From the NCBI GenBank assembly GCA_024403825.1, contig JAKSRB010000012.1, forward strand, positions 1 to 36,649: a stretch of DNA of 36,649 nucleotides, in the 5' to 3' direction. Positions within the stretch are counted from its first letter, which is position 1. Every line of letters starts with the position of its first letter. Of the stretch, positions 1 through 8,564 are shown one piece after another. Below the pieces are notes generated by a model. The model was not told where the DNA came from. It saw only the letters and a program-made list of their open reading frames with translations, and ran no database searches. Made by a program: the position numbers and the translations under genes. Source of the stretch: Ruminococcus sp. Its GTDB lineage: Bacteria > Bacillota > Clostridia > Oscillospirales > Acutalibacteraceae.

Positions 1-1
1 A

Positions 2-136
2 GCCAAAGAGAACAATCTTGATCCGTTTAAGTATCTGACCTATATCTTCAAAAAGCTCCCTAATATTAAGGGTGATGAAACGATTGATACTTTACTACCA
101 TGGAATGCACCAGAAGAGTGCAGAGCTAAAACTTGA
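2..136 (+). pseudogene. IS66-family transposase, C-terminal end only
   Basis: The first 44 codons form an open frame that enters from the left edge and stops at 134-136. The translation has the typical tail of IS66 transposases: a stretch reading DPFKYLTYIFKKLPN, then an acidic segment, then the closing LLPWN motif followed by a Cys. Only the end is in view, so it is not possible to tell whether the element is intact outside the window or already broken. A clean hairpin terminator follows at 151-183. The family call rests on the LPWN tail and the preceding YL..(F/L)KLPN pattern and is fairly secure for so short a piece. Confidence 0.75.
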
Positions 137-150
137 CACATATGCGAAAT

Positions 151-183
151 CCCTGCGAGAACAAAATTCGCAGGGTTTTTTTT
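151..183 (+). terminator. Intrinsic terminator after the IS66 fragment
   Basis: The arms CCCTGCGA (151-158) and TCGCAGGG (168-175) pair perfectly around a 9-nt loop and are followed by an uninterrupted T tract. It lies 14 bases after the transposase stop codon. Confidence 0.85.
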
Positions 184-250
184 AAGATGATTTGACGGTT
201 ACGATAAATCGTTTAATAATGATGACGAAGAATAAAATTATATAATGAAG

Positions 251-292
251 AAATAAGCTATAAAACTGCTTTTACGGTTTTATAGCTTATTT
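251..292. terminator. Perfect 16-bp hairpin, possible bidirectional terminator
   Basis: The arms AAATAAGCTATAAAAC (251-266) and GTTTTATAGCTTATTT (277-292) are exactly complementary around a 10-nt loop. The stem is AT-rich. T-rich sequence follows on both strands, so it could stop transcripts from either side. Its position between transposase debris and the fab operon also allows it to be a mobile-element relic. Confidence 0.5.
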
Positions 293-315
293 TCATTAAA
301 ATAGGGGATATGATG

Positions 316-372
316 AAAAAAGCAGGAACAGCATAAAATTGAATTTTGAACCTCAATTTTATTACTATTCCT
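316..372 (-). terminator. Terminator of the fatty-acid operon
   Basis: Read on the minus strand after accA, AGGAATAG (372-365) and TAAAATTGA (361-353) pair with TCAATTTTA (342-334) and CTGTTCCT (331-324), with one mismatch and a small internal loop. GC and six T residues (321-316) follow at once. This is the expected shape of a rho-independent terminator at the end of the nine-gene operon. Confidence 0.7.
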
Positions 373-393
373 ACCTAAAAATAATATTAATAC

Positions 394-1179
394 TTAATCT
401 ACTCTGCCGATTTTGCGGAATCTCTCATAGCGAGCGGATAGCAATTCCTCAGTATCAAGTGCAGAATTTTTCTCAAGTGTACGGCTGATTAGTAATTTTA
501 AGCTTTCAAAAATTGCCATATCGTTTGAACTCTGTGGCTGTTTTATAATTCTTTCAATTACTCCCAGATTAAATAAATCCTGTGCAGTAAGCTTTAATGC
601 ATCAGCCGCCTGTGGAGCTTTGGTACTATCTTTCCAAAGTATAGATGCACAGCCTTCAGGTGATATTACTGAATATACGGAATTTTCCATCATCCAGACT
701 TCATCTGCTACTGCTAATGCCAATGCACCGCCACTTCCGCCTTCACCAATTAATATTGTAAGTATCGGTGTTTTTAATGTCATCATTTCCATTAGATTTT
801 CAGCAATAGCTTGTCCTTGTCCTCGCTCTTCTGCTCCAATTCCAGGGTATGCTCCGCTTGTATCTACAAAACATAATACAGGTCTGTGAAATTTTTCTGC
901 CTGTTTCATTAATCTTAATGCTTTTCTGTAGCCCTCTGGATGTGCCTGACCAAAATTGCGTTCCATTCGCTCTTTGGTATTTCTGCCCTTTTCAATTCCG
1001 ATAATGGTTACAGGCATATTATATAGCATTGCAACACCGGCAACTATTGCTTTATCATCAGCAAATCTTCTATCGCCATGCAGCTCTATAAAACTGTCGC
1101 CAAACATATTGGATATATAGTCAACGGAGGTTGGTTTGTTGGCATCTCTTGCCGCCATAACCTTATCATATGCTGTCAT
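394..1179 (-). CDS. accA: Acetyl-CoA carboxylase carboxyltransferase subunit alpha
   Basis: The 261-residue protein is the alpha half of the carboxyltransferase, which moves the carboxyl group from carboxybiotin to acetyl-CoA to make malonyl-CoA in the cytoplasm. The crotonase-fold core is plain, with ELHGDR near residue 33, ARNFGQ-like RNFGQAHPEGYRKA, GAYPG.GAEERGQ and GEGGSGGALALAVAD. Its length fits the short form found in streptococci and clostridia, which lacks the longer N-terminal helical region of the E. coli protein. It is the last gene of the operon. Its ATG shares one base with the accD stop (TAATG), which implies translational coupling that suits the alpha2-beta2 complex. A G-rich ribosome site (AGGGGGA) lies inside the end of accD. 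Confidence 0.97.
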   Translation of the reverse strand: MTAYDKVMAARDANKPTSVDYISNMFGDSFIELHGDRRFADDKAIVAGVAMLYNMPVTIIGIEKGRNTKERMERNFGQAHPEGYRKALRLMKQAEKFHRPVLCFVDTSGAYPGIGAEERGQGQAIAENLMEMMTLKTPILTILIGEGGSGGALALAVADEVWMMENSVYSVISPEGCASILWKDSTKAPQAADALKLTAQDLFNLGVIERIIKQPQSSNDMAIFESLKLLISRTLEKNSALDTEELLSARYERFRKIGRVD

Positions 1180-2048
1180 TACTGCTTTTCCCCCTTGTTG
1201 TATCCATGTATCCTCAATAATTTTATAAGTGTTTTCTTTAATTTGTTGCGTCTTATTACTGCATCAATAAAACCTTTTTGAAGCACAAATTCAGAACTCT
1301 GGAAATCCTTTGGAAGCTTCTGACGAATGGTCTGCTCAATTACTCTTGGTCCTGCAAATGCTACCAAAGTATCAGGCTCAGCAAGAATTATATCGCCTTC
1401 CATTGCAAATGAGGCTGTAACTCCACCTGTAGTTGGGTCTGTGAGTACTGTTATATATAATAAGCCTGCATCACTATGCTTTTTTACTGCCCCTGAGGTT
1501 TTTGCCATTTGCATTAATGACATAATACCTTCCTGCATCCTTGCACCACCTGAAACAGTACATACAATAATAGGAAGCTTATTGGCTGTAGCATATTCAA
1601 ATGCTCTTGTGATTTTTTCGCCTGTAATAGTTCCCATTGAACCCATCATAAAATCAGAGTCCATTACACATAATTCTGTTGGGATTCCGCCTATATTACA
1701 TTTACCACAGATTACAGATTCCTTGCCACCCTTTTGTCTTGCTTTTTCAAGCTTGTTTTCATAGCTGGGAAAGTCAAGTATATTAGTACTTTCCAAATCT
1801 GCATCCTGTTCTACAAATGTTTCACTGTCTGCAAGCATTTCAATTCTTTGCTTGGCATTCATTCTGAAATGATGTCGGCACTTTGTGCAAATATGCAGAT
1901 TTTCCTCTAAATCTGTTGTCAGAAGCATTGTGTTGCACTTAGGACATTTTTTCCACATCTCCTCAGGAACAAAAGGGGTATTCTGTTGTTCGCCTGGAGT
2001 TGTAGATTCAAGCTCATTTTTTGGTTTTCTAAATGAAAATAAATCCAT
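1179..2048 (-). CDS. accD: Acetyl-CoA carboxylase carboxyltransferase subunit beta
   Basis: The 289-residue beta subunit partners AccA in malonyl-CoA synthesis. A four-cysteine zinc ribbon sits at the N-terminus, with C35-x2-C38 and C54-x2-C57. The carboxyltransferase core follows, including GSMGTITGEKI and the SGGARMQEG oxyanion-hole region. The start is supported by AGAGGAA upstream on the minus strand. It lies 37 bases after accC and overlaps accA by one base. Zinc-ribbon AccD proteins are reported to bind nucleic acid in some bacteria; nothing here tests that. Confidence 0.97.
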   Translation of the reverse strand: MDLFSFRKPKNELESTTPGEQQNTPFVPEEMWKKCPKCNTMLLTTDLEENLHICTKCRHHFRMNAKQRIEMLADSETFVEQDADLESTNILDFPSYENKLEKARQKGGKESVICGKCNIGGIPTELCVMDSDFMMGSMGTITGEKITRAFEYATANKLPIIVCTVSGGARMQEGIMSLMQMAKTSGAVKKHSDAGLLYITVLTDPTTGGVTASFAMEGDIILAEPDTLVAFAGPRVIEQTIRQKLPKDFQSSEFVLQKGFIDAVIRRNKLKKTLIKLLRIHGYNKGEKQ

Positions 2049-2085
2049 TATTTATTCCTCTTTATTTAATTTATGTCAGAATTAA

Positions 2086-3444
2086 TCAATGTTTGTCAGC
2101 GTTATGCTTTTCTTCAAATTCTGCCATAAAATCTGTTGTATATTCGCCGCTTACAAATTGCTCATCTGAGAGAATTTCTGCAAGCAAATCACGATTCATA
2201 TCAATTCCGTCTATTGTAAGCTCTGATAAAGCCATCTTCATTTTTCTGATTGCCTCAGCTCTGCTTCGAGCCTGTACAATTAATTTTCCTATCATTGAAT
2301 CATAATAGGGGGGAACGAAATAGTCCTGATAAATAGCTGTATCAAAACGCACAAATGAACCACCCGGAGTATGCAGACGAGTTATCCTTCCACAGCTTGG
2401 ACGGAAGCCCTTTGACGGATTTTCTGCATTAATCCTACATTCAATTACATTGCCATGTGTAAAAATACTGTCCTGAGTTCTTGAAAGCTTTGCACCTGCG
2501 GCAATTCTGATTTGCCATTGTACAATATCAAGACCTGTTACCATTTCAGTTACACCATGCTCAACCTGTAAACGAGTATTCATTTCCATAAAGTAGAAAT
2601 TATTATCCATATCAAGCAGAAATTCAACTGTTCCTGCATTAACATATCCGACAGCCTTTGCCGCTTTTACTGCCGCAATCATCATATTTTTGCGAGTTTT
2701 TTCATCAAGTGCAGGGCTTGGACTTTCTTCAATCATCTTCTGATTTTTTCTTTGAACAGAACATTCTCTTTCACCAAGACAAACAGAATTGCCATATTGG
2801 TCACACAAAAGCTGCATTTCAATATGCTTTACAGGGTGAATGAATTTTTCAAGATAACAAGCACCATCGCCAAATGCTGATTTCGCTTCACTTGATGCCG
2901 CAAGAAATGCTTCTTCAAACTGCTCTATGTATTCAACCTTACGAATACCCTTACCGCCACCGCCTGAACGAGCTTTTATCAATAAAGGAAAGCCGATTTT
3001 TTCAGCTTCTTCTTTTGCTGCTGCTACATCTTCAACAATGTCACAGCCTGGGGTTACAGGAACTCCTGCCGCACGCATTGTTTTTCTTGCATTATCCTTA
3101 TCTCCAAGCTGTTTTATCATATCGGAGCTTGGACCAATAAACTTTATATTGCATTGCTCACAAAGTGAAACAAATTTTGCGTTTTCAGAAAGCAGACCAT
3201 AGCCTGGATGAATAGCTTGTGCACCGCTTTCGATTGCAACTGTGAGAATTGCTGGCATATTAAGATAACTATCGGATACTCTGTTACCGCCTACGCAATA
3301 GCTTTCGTCAGCAAGCTGTACATGCATTGCGTTTTTATCGGCTTCTGAGTAAATTGCGACTGTACTTATGCCCATTTCTCGACACGCACGAATAATTCTA
3401 ACCGCTATTTCTCCACGATTGGCAATGAGTATTTTAGAAAACAT
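2086..3444 (-). CDS. accC: Acetyl-CoA carboxylase, biotin carboxylase subunit
   Basis: The 452-residue enzyme carboxylates the biotin on AccB using ATP and bicarbonate. The N-terminal biotin carboxylase domain opens with FSKILIANRGEIAVRIIRA. The ATP-grasp domain has the mobile glycine loop SGGGGKG (about 160-166). The active-site signature EMNTRLQVEH places the catalytic Arg near 291. A C-terminal biotin carboxylase domain completes the protein. I chose the ATG at 3444 because AGGAAG lies 8 bases before it; a GTG three codons upstream (3453) almost touches that ribosome site. The fourth component, AccB, is encoded two genes upstream, so the whole carboxylase is made from one operon. Confidence 0.97.
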   Translation of the reverse strand: MFSKILIANRGEIAVRIIRACREMGISTVAIYSEADKNAMHVQLADESYCVGGNRVSDSYLNMPAILTVAIESGAQAIHPGYGLLSENAKFVSLCEQCNIKFIGPSSDMIKQLGDKDNARKTMRAAGVPVTPGCDIVEDVAAAKEEAEKIGFPLLIKARSGGGGKGIRKVEYIEQFEEAFLAASSEAKSAFGDGACYLEKFIHPVKHIEMQLLCDQYGNSVCLGERECSVQRKNQKMIEESPSPALDEKTRKNMMIAAVKAAKAVGYVNAGTVEFLLDMDNNFYFMEMNTRLQVEHGVTEMVTGLDIVQWQIRIAAGAKLSRTQDSIFTHGNVIECRINAENPSKGFRPSCGRITRLHTPGGSFVRFDTAIYQDYFVPPYYDSMIGKLIVQARSRAEAIRKMKMALSELTIDGIDMNRDLLAEILSDEQFVSGEYTTDFMAEFEEKHNADKH

Positions 3445-3516
3445 TTTTTTCACTTCCTGAAATATATTTCAAAACTAAAATTATAGTTATTTATATTCGA
3501 TTTACATAATTGCTTA

Positions 3517-3933
3517 TCATTCTTTAACTACAGCAAATGATAACTCGCCACTTACACAAAGCTTTCCGTCAACATAGCCTTTTGCATCAATAAAATAGAA
3601 TGCACCTCTGCTTTTTGTAAGTGTGCAGATAGTTTCCAAGGTATCACCTGGTTTAACAGTTTTTTTGAATTTAACATTATCCATTTTAGTAAAATAGGGA
3701 GTACCACCTTTTACTTTTTCAGCAAGGAGGCAACAGCTTGCCTGACCCATCATTTCACAAAGGATTACACCAGGTACTACAGGATTCCCAGGAAAATGTC
3801 CGTTAAGGAAAAACTCATCACCCTTAATAGTATATTTTCCCTTTCCTGTGTTTTCATCTATACATTCAGCCTCTTCAACAAGAAGCATATTGTTGCGATG
3901 TGGTAATATCTGCATTATTTCTTCCTGATTCAT
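3517..3933 (-). CDS. fabZ: 3-hydroxyacyl-ACP dehydratase FabZ
   Basis: The 138-residue hot-dog-fold enzyme removes water from 3-hydroxyacyl-ACP to give trans-2-enoyl-ACP. The N-terminal LPHRNNMLLVEE motif and the catalytic segment GHFPGNPVVPGV are present, with the catalytic pair at H46 and E60. The start at 3933 is set by AGGAGAA eight or so bases upstream; a longer frame starting at 3960 has no ribosome site and would add nine unconserved residues. No fabA or fabM is seen nearby, so how unsaturated chains are made cannot be judged from this window. Confidence 0.96.
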   Translation of the reverse strand: MNQEEIMQILPHRNNMLLVEEAECIDENTGKGKYTIKGDEFFLNGHFPGNPVVPGVILCEMMGQASCCLLAEKVKGGTPYFTKMDNVKFKKTVKPGDTLETICTLTKSRGAFYFIDAKGYVDGKLCVSGELSFAVVKE

Positions 3934-3997
3934 TATTTTCTCCTGTATATATATTAACAAATTTTGCTTTTAATTGCAATGATTAATTAGAAAAGAA

Positions 3998-4039
3998 CCC
4001 CATTGAAATCGGAGATGTTTTTCCCCTGATTCAATGGGG
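3998..4039 (-). terminator. Intercistronic hairpin between accB and fabZ
   Basis: The arms CCCCATTGAAATC (3998-4010) and GATTCAATGGGG (4028-4039) pair with one bulged base. On the minus strand the stem is followed by TTCTTTTC, a broken T tract. It may be a partial terminator or an mRNA processing and stability hairpin, tuning accB relative to downstream genes. It sits in the longest gap inside the operon. Confidence 0.5.
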
Positions 4040-4064
4040 GGTAATACTTTTATAGTTATTAAAG

Positions 4065-4535
4065 TTAATTAAACTTAAATAATGGCTGACCGTACTCTAC
4101 AAGCTCACCGTCTTTTACAAGAACCTCTGTAATTGTACCGTCTTCCTCTGCCTGAATTTCATTCATACATTTCATAGCTTCAATGATACATACTGTATCG
4201 CCCTTTTTGAATGTATCTCCAACAGAAACATATGGCTTGCTGTTTGGAGCAGGGGAGGCATAGAACACACCTACGATTGGTGCTTTAATATTTTTTGTGC
4301 TATCCTCAGTTACCGTCTTTGGTGTAACTGGAGCCTGTGGAGCAACACTTGGAGCATTGCTTGAAACTACAGGTGCTTGTGTCTGAACAGGAATTGTCTG
4401 TGCTGTGATTTGCTGAACAGTCTGAGGCTTTTCAAGTCGGATTTTTGAACCGTCCTCTTTTTGGAGTTCAATTACTGCAAGTGTTGTATTTTCAAGAACA
4501 GCAATTAATTCCTTTATTTCATCAATAGTGTACAT
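4065..4535 (-). CDS. accB: Biotin carboxyl carrier protein of acetyl-CoA carboxylase
   Basis: The 156-residue carrier holds the biotin that shuttles carboxyl groups between AccC and AccA/AccD. An N-terminal helical segment (1-40) is followed by a Gln/Ala/Pro/Val-rich flexible linker (about 40-80) and a C-terminal biotinyl domain. The modified lysine is K122 in EAMKCMNEI. The residue after the lysine is Cys where Leu or Met is usual, a mild departure that should not prevent biotinylation. A good ribosome site, AAAGGAC, precedes the ATG. It begins 18 bases after fabF. Confidence 0.95.
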   Translation of the reverse strand: MYTIDEIKELIAVLENTTLAVIELQKEDGSKIRLEKPQTVQQITAQTIPVQTQAPVVSSNAPSVAPQAPVTPKTVTEDSTKNIKAPIVGVFYASPAPNSKPYVSVGDTFKKGDTVCIIEAMKCMNEIQAEEDGTITEVLVKDGELVEYGQPLFKFN

Positions 4536-4553
4536 TAGAACTGTCCTTTCAGT

Positions 4554-5786
4554 TTATAATTTTTTGAAAACTACGCAGGCATCATGTCCGCCAAATCCGA
4601 GGTTTGTTGATGCGGCATAATTTACAGCACGCTTTACAGCTTTGTTTGGTGTGTAGTTAAGGTCAAGACCCTCATCAGGCTCATTAAGATTTATAGTTGG
4701 AGGAACAACTCCGTCAACAAGTGACATAATTGCGGCAATAGCCTCAACTGCACCTGTTGCACCAAGCATATGACCTGTCATTGATTTTGTAGAGCTTACA
4801 TTAATATCATATGCCTTTTCACCAAGAGCAGTTTTAATTGCCATTGTTTCTGTAAGGTCATTGAGATGTGTGCTTGTTCCATGTGCATTTAAGTAAATTT
4901 CAGCATCATCAGGTACATTAGCTTCTGCAAAGGCAATTTCTATTGCTCTTGCAAGACCTGCACCCTCAGAATCAGGAGCAGTAACATGGAAAGCATCACA
5001 GGTATTTCCATATCCGCAAAATTCAGCATAAATCTTTGCTCCTCTTGCTTTTGCATGCTCGTATTCTTCAAGAATGAGCATGCCTGCACCCTCACCCATA
5101 ATAAAGCCGTCACGATTTTTATCAAATGGGCGTGAAGCAGTCTTAGGGTCGCTGTTTGTTGAAAGTGCTTTGATATTTTGGAAGCCTGCAATGGTGAGAG
5201 GAGTTATTACAGCCTCAGAGCCACCTGCAATTATTGCATCTGCATAACCGTCTTTAATAGCATGGAAAGCTTCACCGATTGAATTAGTACCTGTTGCACA
5301 AGCGCTCATTGTTGAAAGTGATGCACCCTTTGCATTATATTTAATTGCAACATTACCTGTAGCAATGTTAGCAATCATCATTGGGATAAAGAATGGGGAT
5401 ACCTTTTTTGCACCGCCATTTTCCATACCTACAGCATTTTTATAAAATGTCTGTAAACCGCCAATTCCTGTACCGATATATACACCAAAACGATTTTCGT
5501 CAACATTTCCAAGTATTCCGCTGTCCTCTACAGCTTCCTTTGCAGCTGCAAGGGCATACTGACTGTAAAGGTCAAGCTTTCTTGCTTCACGCTTCTCAAT
5601 TCCAAAATCCTCAGGTGCAAAGCCTTTTACTGTTCCTGCAACTGTTACCTTTAAATCAGATGTATCAAATTCGGTTATTGTTTCAATTCCGCATACACCG
5701 TCAACAAGATTTTTCCACATTTCAGGTACATTATTTCCAACAGGGCTGATTGCTCCAAGTCCTGTTATTACTACTCTTCTGCTCAT
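4554..5786 (-). CDS. fabF: Beta-ketoacyl-ACP synthase II (KAS II)
   Basis: The 410-residue condensing enzyme elongates acyl-ACP with malonyl-ACP. The Cys-His-His triad is visible as C163 in STMSACATGT, H302 in LNAHGTSTHLND, and H339 in KSMTGHMLGATGA. The GEGAGMLILEE segment and the C-terminal NLGFGGHDACVVF motif are also intact. The length is standard. The start follows TGGAGG on the minus strand. The neighbours fabG upstream and accB downstream fit the usual clostridial order. Confidence 0.97.
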   Translation of the reverse strand: MSRRVVITGLGAISPVGNNVPEMWKNLVDGVCGIETITEFDTSDLKVTVAGTVKGFAPEDFGIEKREARKLDLYSQYALAAAKEAVEDSGILGNVDENRFGVYIGTGIGGLQTFYKNAVGMENGGAKKVSPFFIPMMIANIATGNVAIKYNAKGASLSTMSACATGTNSIGEAFHAIKDGYADAIIAGGSEAVITPLTIAGFQNIKALSTNSDPKTASRPFDKNRDGFIMGEGAGMLILEEYEHAKARGAKIYAEFCGYGNTCDAFHVTAPDSEGAGLARAIEIAFAEANVPDDAEIYLNAHGTSTHLNDLTETMAIKTALGEKAYDINVSSTKSMTGHMLGATGAVEAIAAIMSLVDGVVPPTINLNEPDEGLDLNYTPNKAVKRAVNYAASTNLGFGGHDACVVFKKL

Positions 5787-5810
5787 AAATTACCTCCAGA
5801 ATAACCTTGA

Positions 5811-6554
5811 TTACATTGCAAGTCCGCCATCAACTCTGATAACCTCGCCTGTTACATATGCGGCATCATCAGAGCAGAGGAATGCAACAACATTTGCTAC
5901 ATCTTCAGGTGTACCAATTCTCTTTGCAGGAATCTGAGCCTTCATAGCATCCTTAACCTTGTCAGAAAGTACGGCTGTCATATCTGTACCGATATATCCC
6001 GGAGCAACTGCGTTTGCTGTAACTCCTCTGCCTGCAAGCTCCTTTGCTACTGATTTTGTGAGTGCAATTATGCCTGCCTTTGATGCGGCATAGTTTGCCT
6101 GACCTGCATTACCGTTAAGCCCTACGATTGAAGCTGTGCTTACAATTCTTCCGTAACGCTTTTTCATAAAGTACTTATATGTATGCTTAATCATATTGAA
6201 AGTACCCTTAAGATTTACATTGATAACTGCATCAAAATCTTTTTCGTCCATATTAAGCACAAGCTTATCTCTTGTAATGCCAGCATTATTGATAAGAAAA
6301 TCAATTCCGCCAAAATCTTCAATTACTTTTTCGATAACCTTCTGTGACTCCTCAAAATTTGATACATCACAGAAATACTGCTCAACCTTTGTACCAAGCT
6401 TTAAAAGCTCTTCCTTAGCCTGAATACCCTCGTTTTCGTCACCAACATAGAGTATAGCAATATTTGCTCCGTTTTCTGCAAGCTTTTTAGCTATTGCAAG
6501 TCCAATACCTCTTGAGCCGCCTGTTACAACGGCTGTTTTATTCTCAAAATTCAT
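5811..6554 (-). CDS. fabG: 3-oxoacyl-ACP reductase FabG
   Basis: The 247-residue short-chain dehydrogenase reduces 3-oxoacyl-ACP with NADPH. The cofactor loop TGGSRGIG (11-18), NNAG (89-92), and the catalytic Ser142, Tyr155 and Lys159 in the YAASK motif are all present. The C-terminal GEVIRVDGGLAM is typical. The frame is open back to 6650, but the ATG at 6554 has GGAGGAA before it and gives the family length, so the extra 32 residues are rejected. Confidence 0.97.
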   Translation of the reverse strand: MNFENKTAVVTGGSRGIGLAIAKKLAENGANIAILYVGDENEGIQAKEELLKLGTKVEQYFCDVSNFEESQKVIEKVIEDFGGIDFLINNAGITRDKLVLNMDEKDFDAVINVNLKGTFNMIKHTYKYFMKKRYGRIVSTASIVGLNGNAGQANYAASKAGIIALTKSVAKELAGRGVTANAVAPGYIGTDMTAVLSDKVKDAMKAQIPAKRIGTPEDVANVVAFLCSDDAAYVTGEVIRVDGGLAM

Positions 6555-6612
6555 TGTAGTATTCCTCCGAAGAAGTTTTATATAGTTATAATCTTTATAA
6601 TATGAAAATTTA

Positions 6613-7515
6613 TTATATTTCAAGGGCATCAATATCTGATGGATTTTCAACCTTGAATGCCTTTACATCTCCGTTGATTCTTTTGATAAGACCTGTTAAG
6701 GTTTTACCAACGCCAACCTCAATAAATGTATCAACACCGTTATCAATCATATTTTCAACTATTGTCTGCCATCTTACAGGATTTTCAACCTGTGCCTTTA
6801 CAAGTGCTTTGTAGTCGCCCTCATATGGCTTTGCAGTATAGTCAGAATAAATTACTGTTTCTGGCTCTGAAAATTCAATATTTTCCATATATTTTCCAAG
6901 TCCCTCTGCGGCATCTGCCATAAATGGGGAATGGAATGCACCACTTACTGCAAGTGGCTTTGCTCTTCCGCCAGCTTCCTTTACTGCATCACAAAATGCG
7001 GAACAGTTGTCCTGTGTTGTTGCTACAACTGTCTGTGCAGGAGAATTATAGTTTACAGGGTAAGTTTTTTCAAATTTACTGCAAACCTCATCAACCTGCT
7101 CAGGTGTGATTTTCATAACTGCAACCATTGCTCCAGGATTTTTTGTTGCGGCATCATTCATAAGCTCGCCACGAGTGCATACAAGCTTAAATGCTTCCTC
7201 ATCTGAAAGAATTTTAGAAAATGCAAGAGCGGCAATTTCTCCGAGTGAGAAACCAGCAACACAATCAGGCTTTATTCCTTTTTCAACAAGTGCATAAGCA
7301 GCAGCCAAATCAGCGGTGAATATGCATGGCTGAGTATTTACTGTCTGGCAAAGCTCCTCTGTTGTACCCTCAAAGCATTGCTTTGAAGTACCCTCTCTGA
7401 TAGAATCTGTCATATCATAAACAGCCTTTGCGGCAGGGGAGAAATCATACATTTCCTTGCCCATACCACTATACTGAGCACCTTGTCCTGAAAATATAAA
7501 TGCTATTTTACCCAT
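6613..7515 (-). CDS. fabD: Malonyl-CoA:ACP acyltransferase
   Basis: The 300-residue enzyme loads malonyl groups onto acyl carrier protein. The FSGQGAQ motif is at 8-14. The nucleophile is S90 in GFSLGE, and the partner His lies in GAFHSPFM near residue 200. The Arg that binds the malonyl carboxylate is in CTRGELM. The nucleophile elbow reads GFSLGE instead of the textbook GHSLGE. The gene overlaps fabK by 13 bases, so translation is probably coupled. Confidence 0.96.
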   Translation of the reverse strand: MGKIAFIFSGQGAQYSGMGKEMYDFSPAAKAVYDMTDSIREGTSKQCFEGTTEELCQTVNTQPCIFTADLAAAYALVEKGIKPDCVAGFSLGEIAALAFSKILSDEEAFKLVCTRGELMNDAATKNPGAMVAVMKITPEQVDEVCSKFEKTYPVNYNSPAQTVVATTQDNCSAFCDAVKEAGGRAKPLAVSGAFHSPFMADAAEGLGKYMENIEFSEPETVIYSDYTAKPYEGDYKALVKAQVENPVRWQTIVENMIDNGVDTFIEVGVGKTLTGLIKRINGDVKAFKVENPSDIDALEI

Positions 7516-8453
7516 TTTGTAGCTCCATTCAATACTTCTTCTGCCTGCTCAAACATTTCTTCAATCATTTCACGAGCAGTCTGTTCCTTTTTAACCATAG
7601 CGGCAACCTGTCCTGCAAGTACTGTTCCGTTTGAAACATCACCGCCACGAACAGCAAGTCTTACTGTTCCTGTGCCGAGTTTTTCAAGCTCTTCATTTGA
7701 ATATTCAGCTTCATTATATTCCTTTTTAAGATATTCTCTTGTAAATGCATTACGGATTGAGCGAACAGGATGACCAAGACGCTTACCAGTTACAACAGTA
7801 TCAATATCCTTTGCTTTAAGAACTCTGTCCTTATATTCCTGAGCTATTGTACATTCCTTAGCAACAAGAAATCTTGTACCAACCTGAACACCGACAGCAC
7901 CAAGCATAAATGCAGCAGCAATTTGTCTGCCGTCACAAATACCACCTGCGGCAATAACAGGAATAGAAACAGCATCAACAACCTGAGGAACGAGAGCCAT
8001 TGTAGTAAGGTCACCAACATGACCGCCTGACTCGCCACCTTCAGCGATAACAGCATAAGCACCGCTTTTTTCCATTTTTCTTGCAAGAGCAACACTTGCA
8101 ACAACAGGAATAACCTTTATGCCTGCTTCAGTCCATTTTTCCATATATTTACCTGGATTACCTGCACCGGTTGTAATAATTTTTATACCTTCATCAATAA
8201 CAACCTGAGCCGCCTCGTCAGCATAAGGGCTTGCAAGCATTACATTAACACCAAAAGGCTTGTCTGTAAGCTCCTTGCATTTACGGATTTCTGCTCTCAA
8301 CTGCTCACCATTAGAATTCATAGCGGCAATAAGACCAAGTCCGCCTGCGTTAGAAACACCAGCTGCAAGGTAAGCATCTGCTACCCAAGCCATACCGCCC
8401 TGGAAAATAGGAAACTCCAGATTAAGGCTTTGATCGATTACTGTTGAAATCAT
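7503..8453 (-). CDS. fabK: FMN-dependent enoyl-ACP reductase II FabK
   Basis: The 316-residue TIM-barrel flavoprotein does the last reduction of each elongation cycle and replaces FabI, as in streptococci and many clostridia. The N-terminal PIFQGGMAWV, the SNAGGLG loop, the EGGESGGHVGDLTTM motif with the key His145, and the FMN-phosphate segments AAGGICDGRQIAAAFMLGAVGVQVGTRFL all match FabK. Nitronate monooxygenase is the related alternative, but the operon settles the role. It is the first gene of the operon. The start at 8453 has AAGGAG upstream with a slightly long spacer. FabK-bearing bacteria are usually little affected by triclosan. Confidence 0.96.
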   Translation of the reverse strand: MISTVIDQSLNLEFPIFQGGMAWVADAYLAAGVSNAGGLGLIAAMNSNGEQLRAEIRKCKELTDKPFGVNVMLASPYADEAAQVVIDEGIKIITTGAGNPGKYMEKWTEAGIKVIPVVASVALARKMEKSGAYAVIAEGGESGGHVGDLTTMALVPQVVDAVSIPVIAAGGICDGRQIAAAFMLGAVGVQVGTRFLVAKECTIAQEYKDRVLKAKDIDTVVTGKRLGHPVRSIRNAFTREYLKKEYNEAEYSNEELEKLGTGTVRLAVRGGDVSNGTVLAGQVAAMVKKEQTAREMIEEMFEQAEEVLNGATKWVK

Positions 8454-8564
8454 AAGTATATACTCCTTTTTTGCTTAATATAACGACTTTTTGAGTTTTA
8501 GAATTTGCAAAAAAATACAAGTTATAAAATGCCACCAAGTCGCGATTATCTTATTTTATATTTA

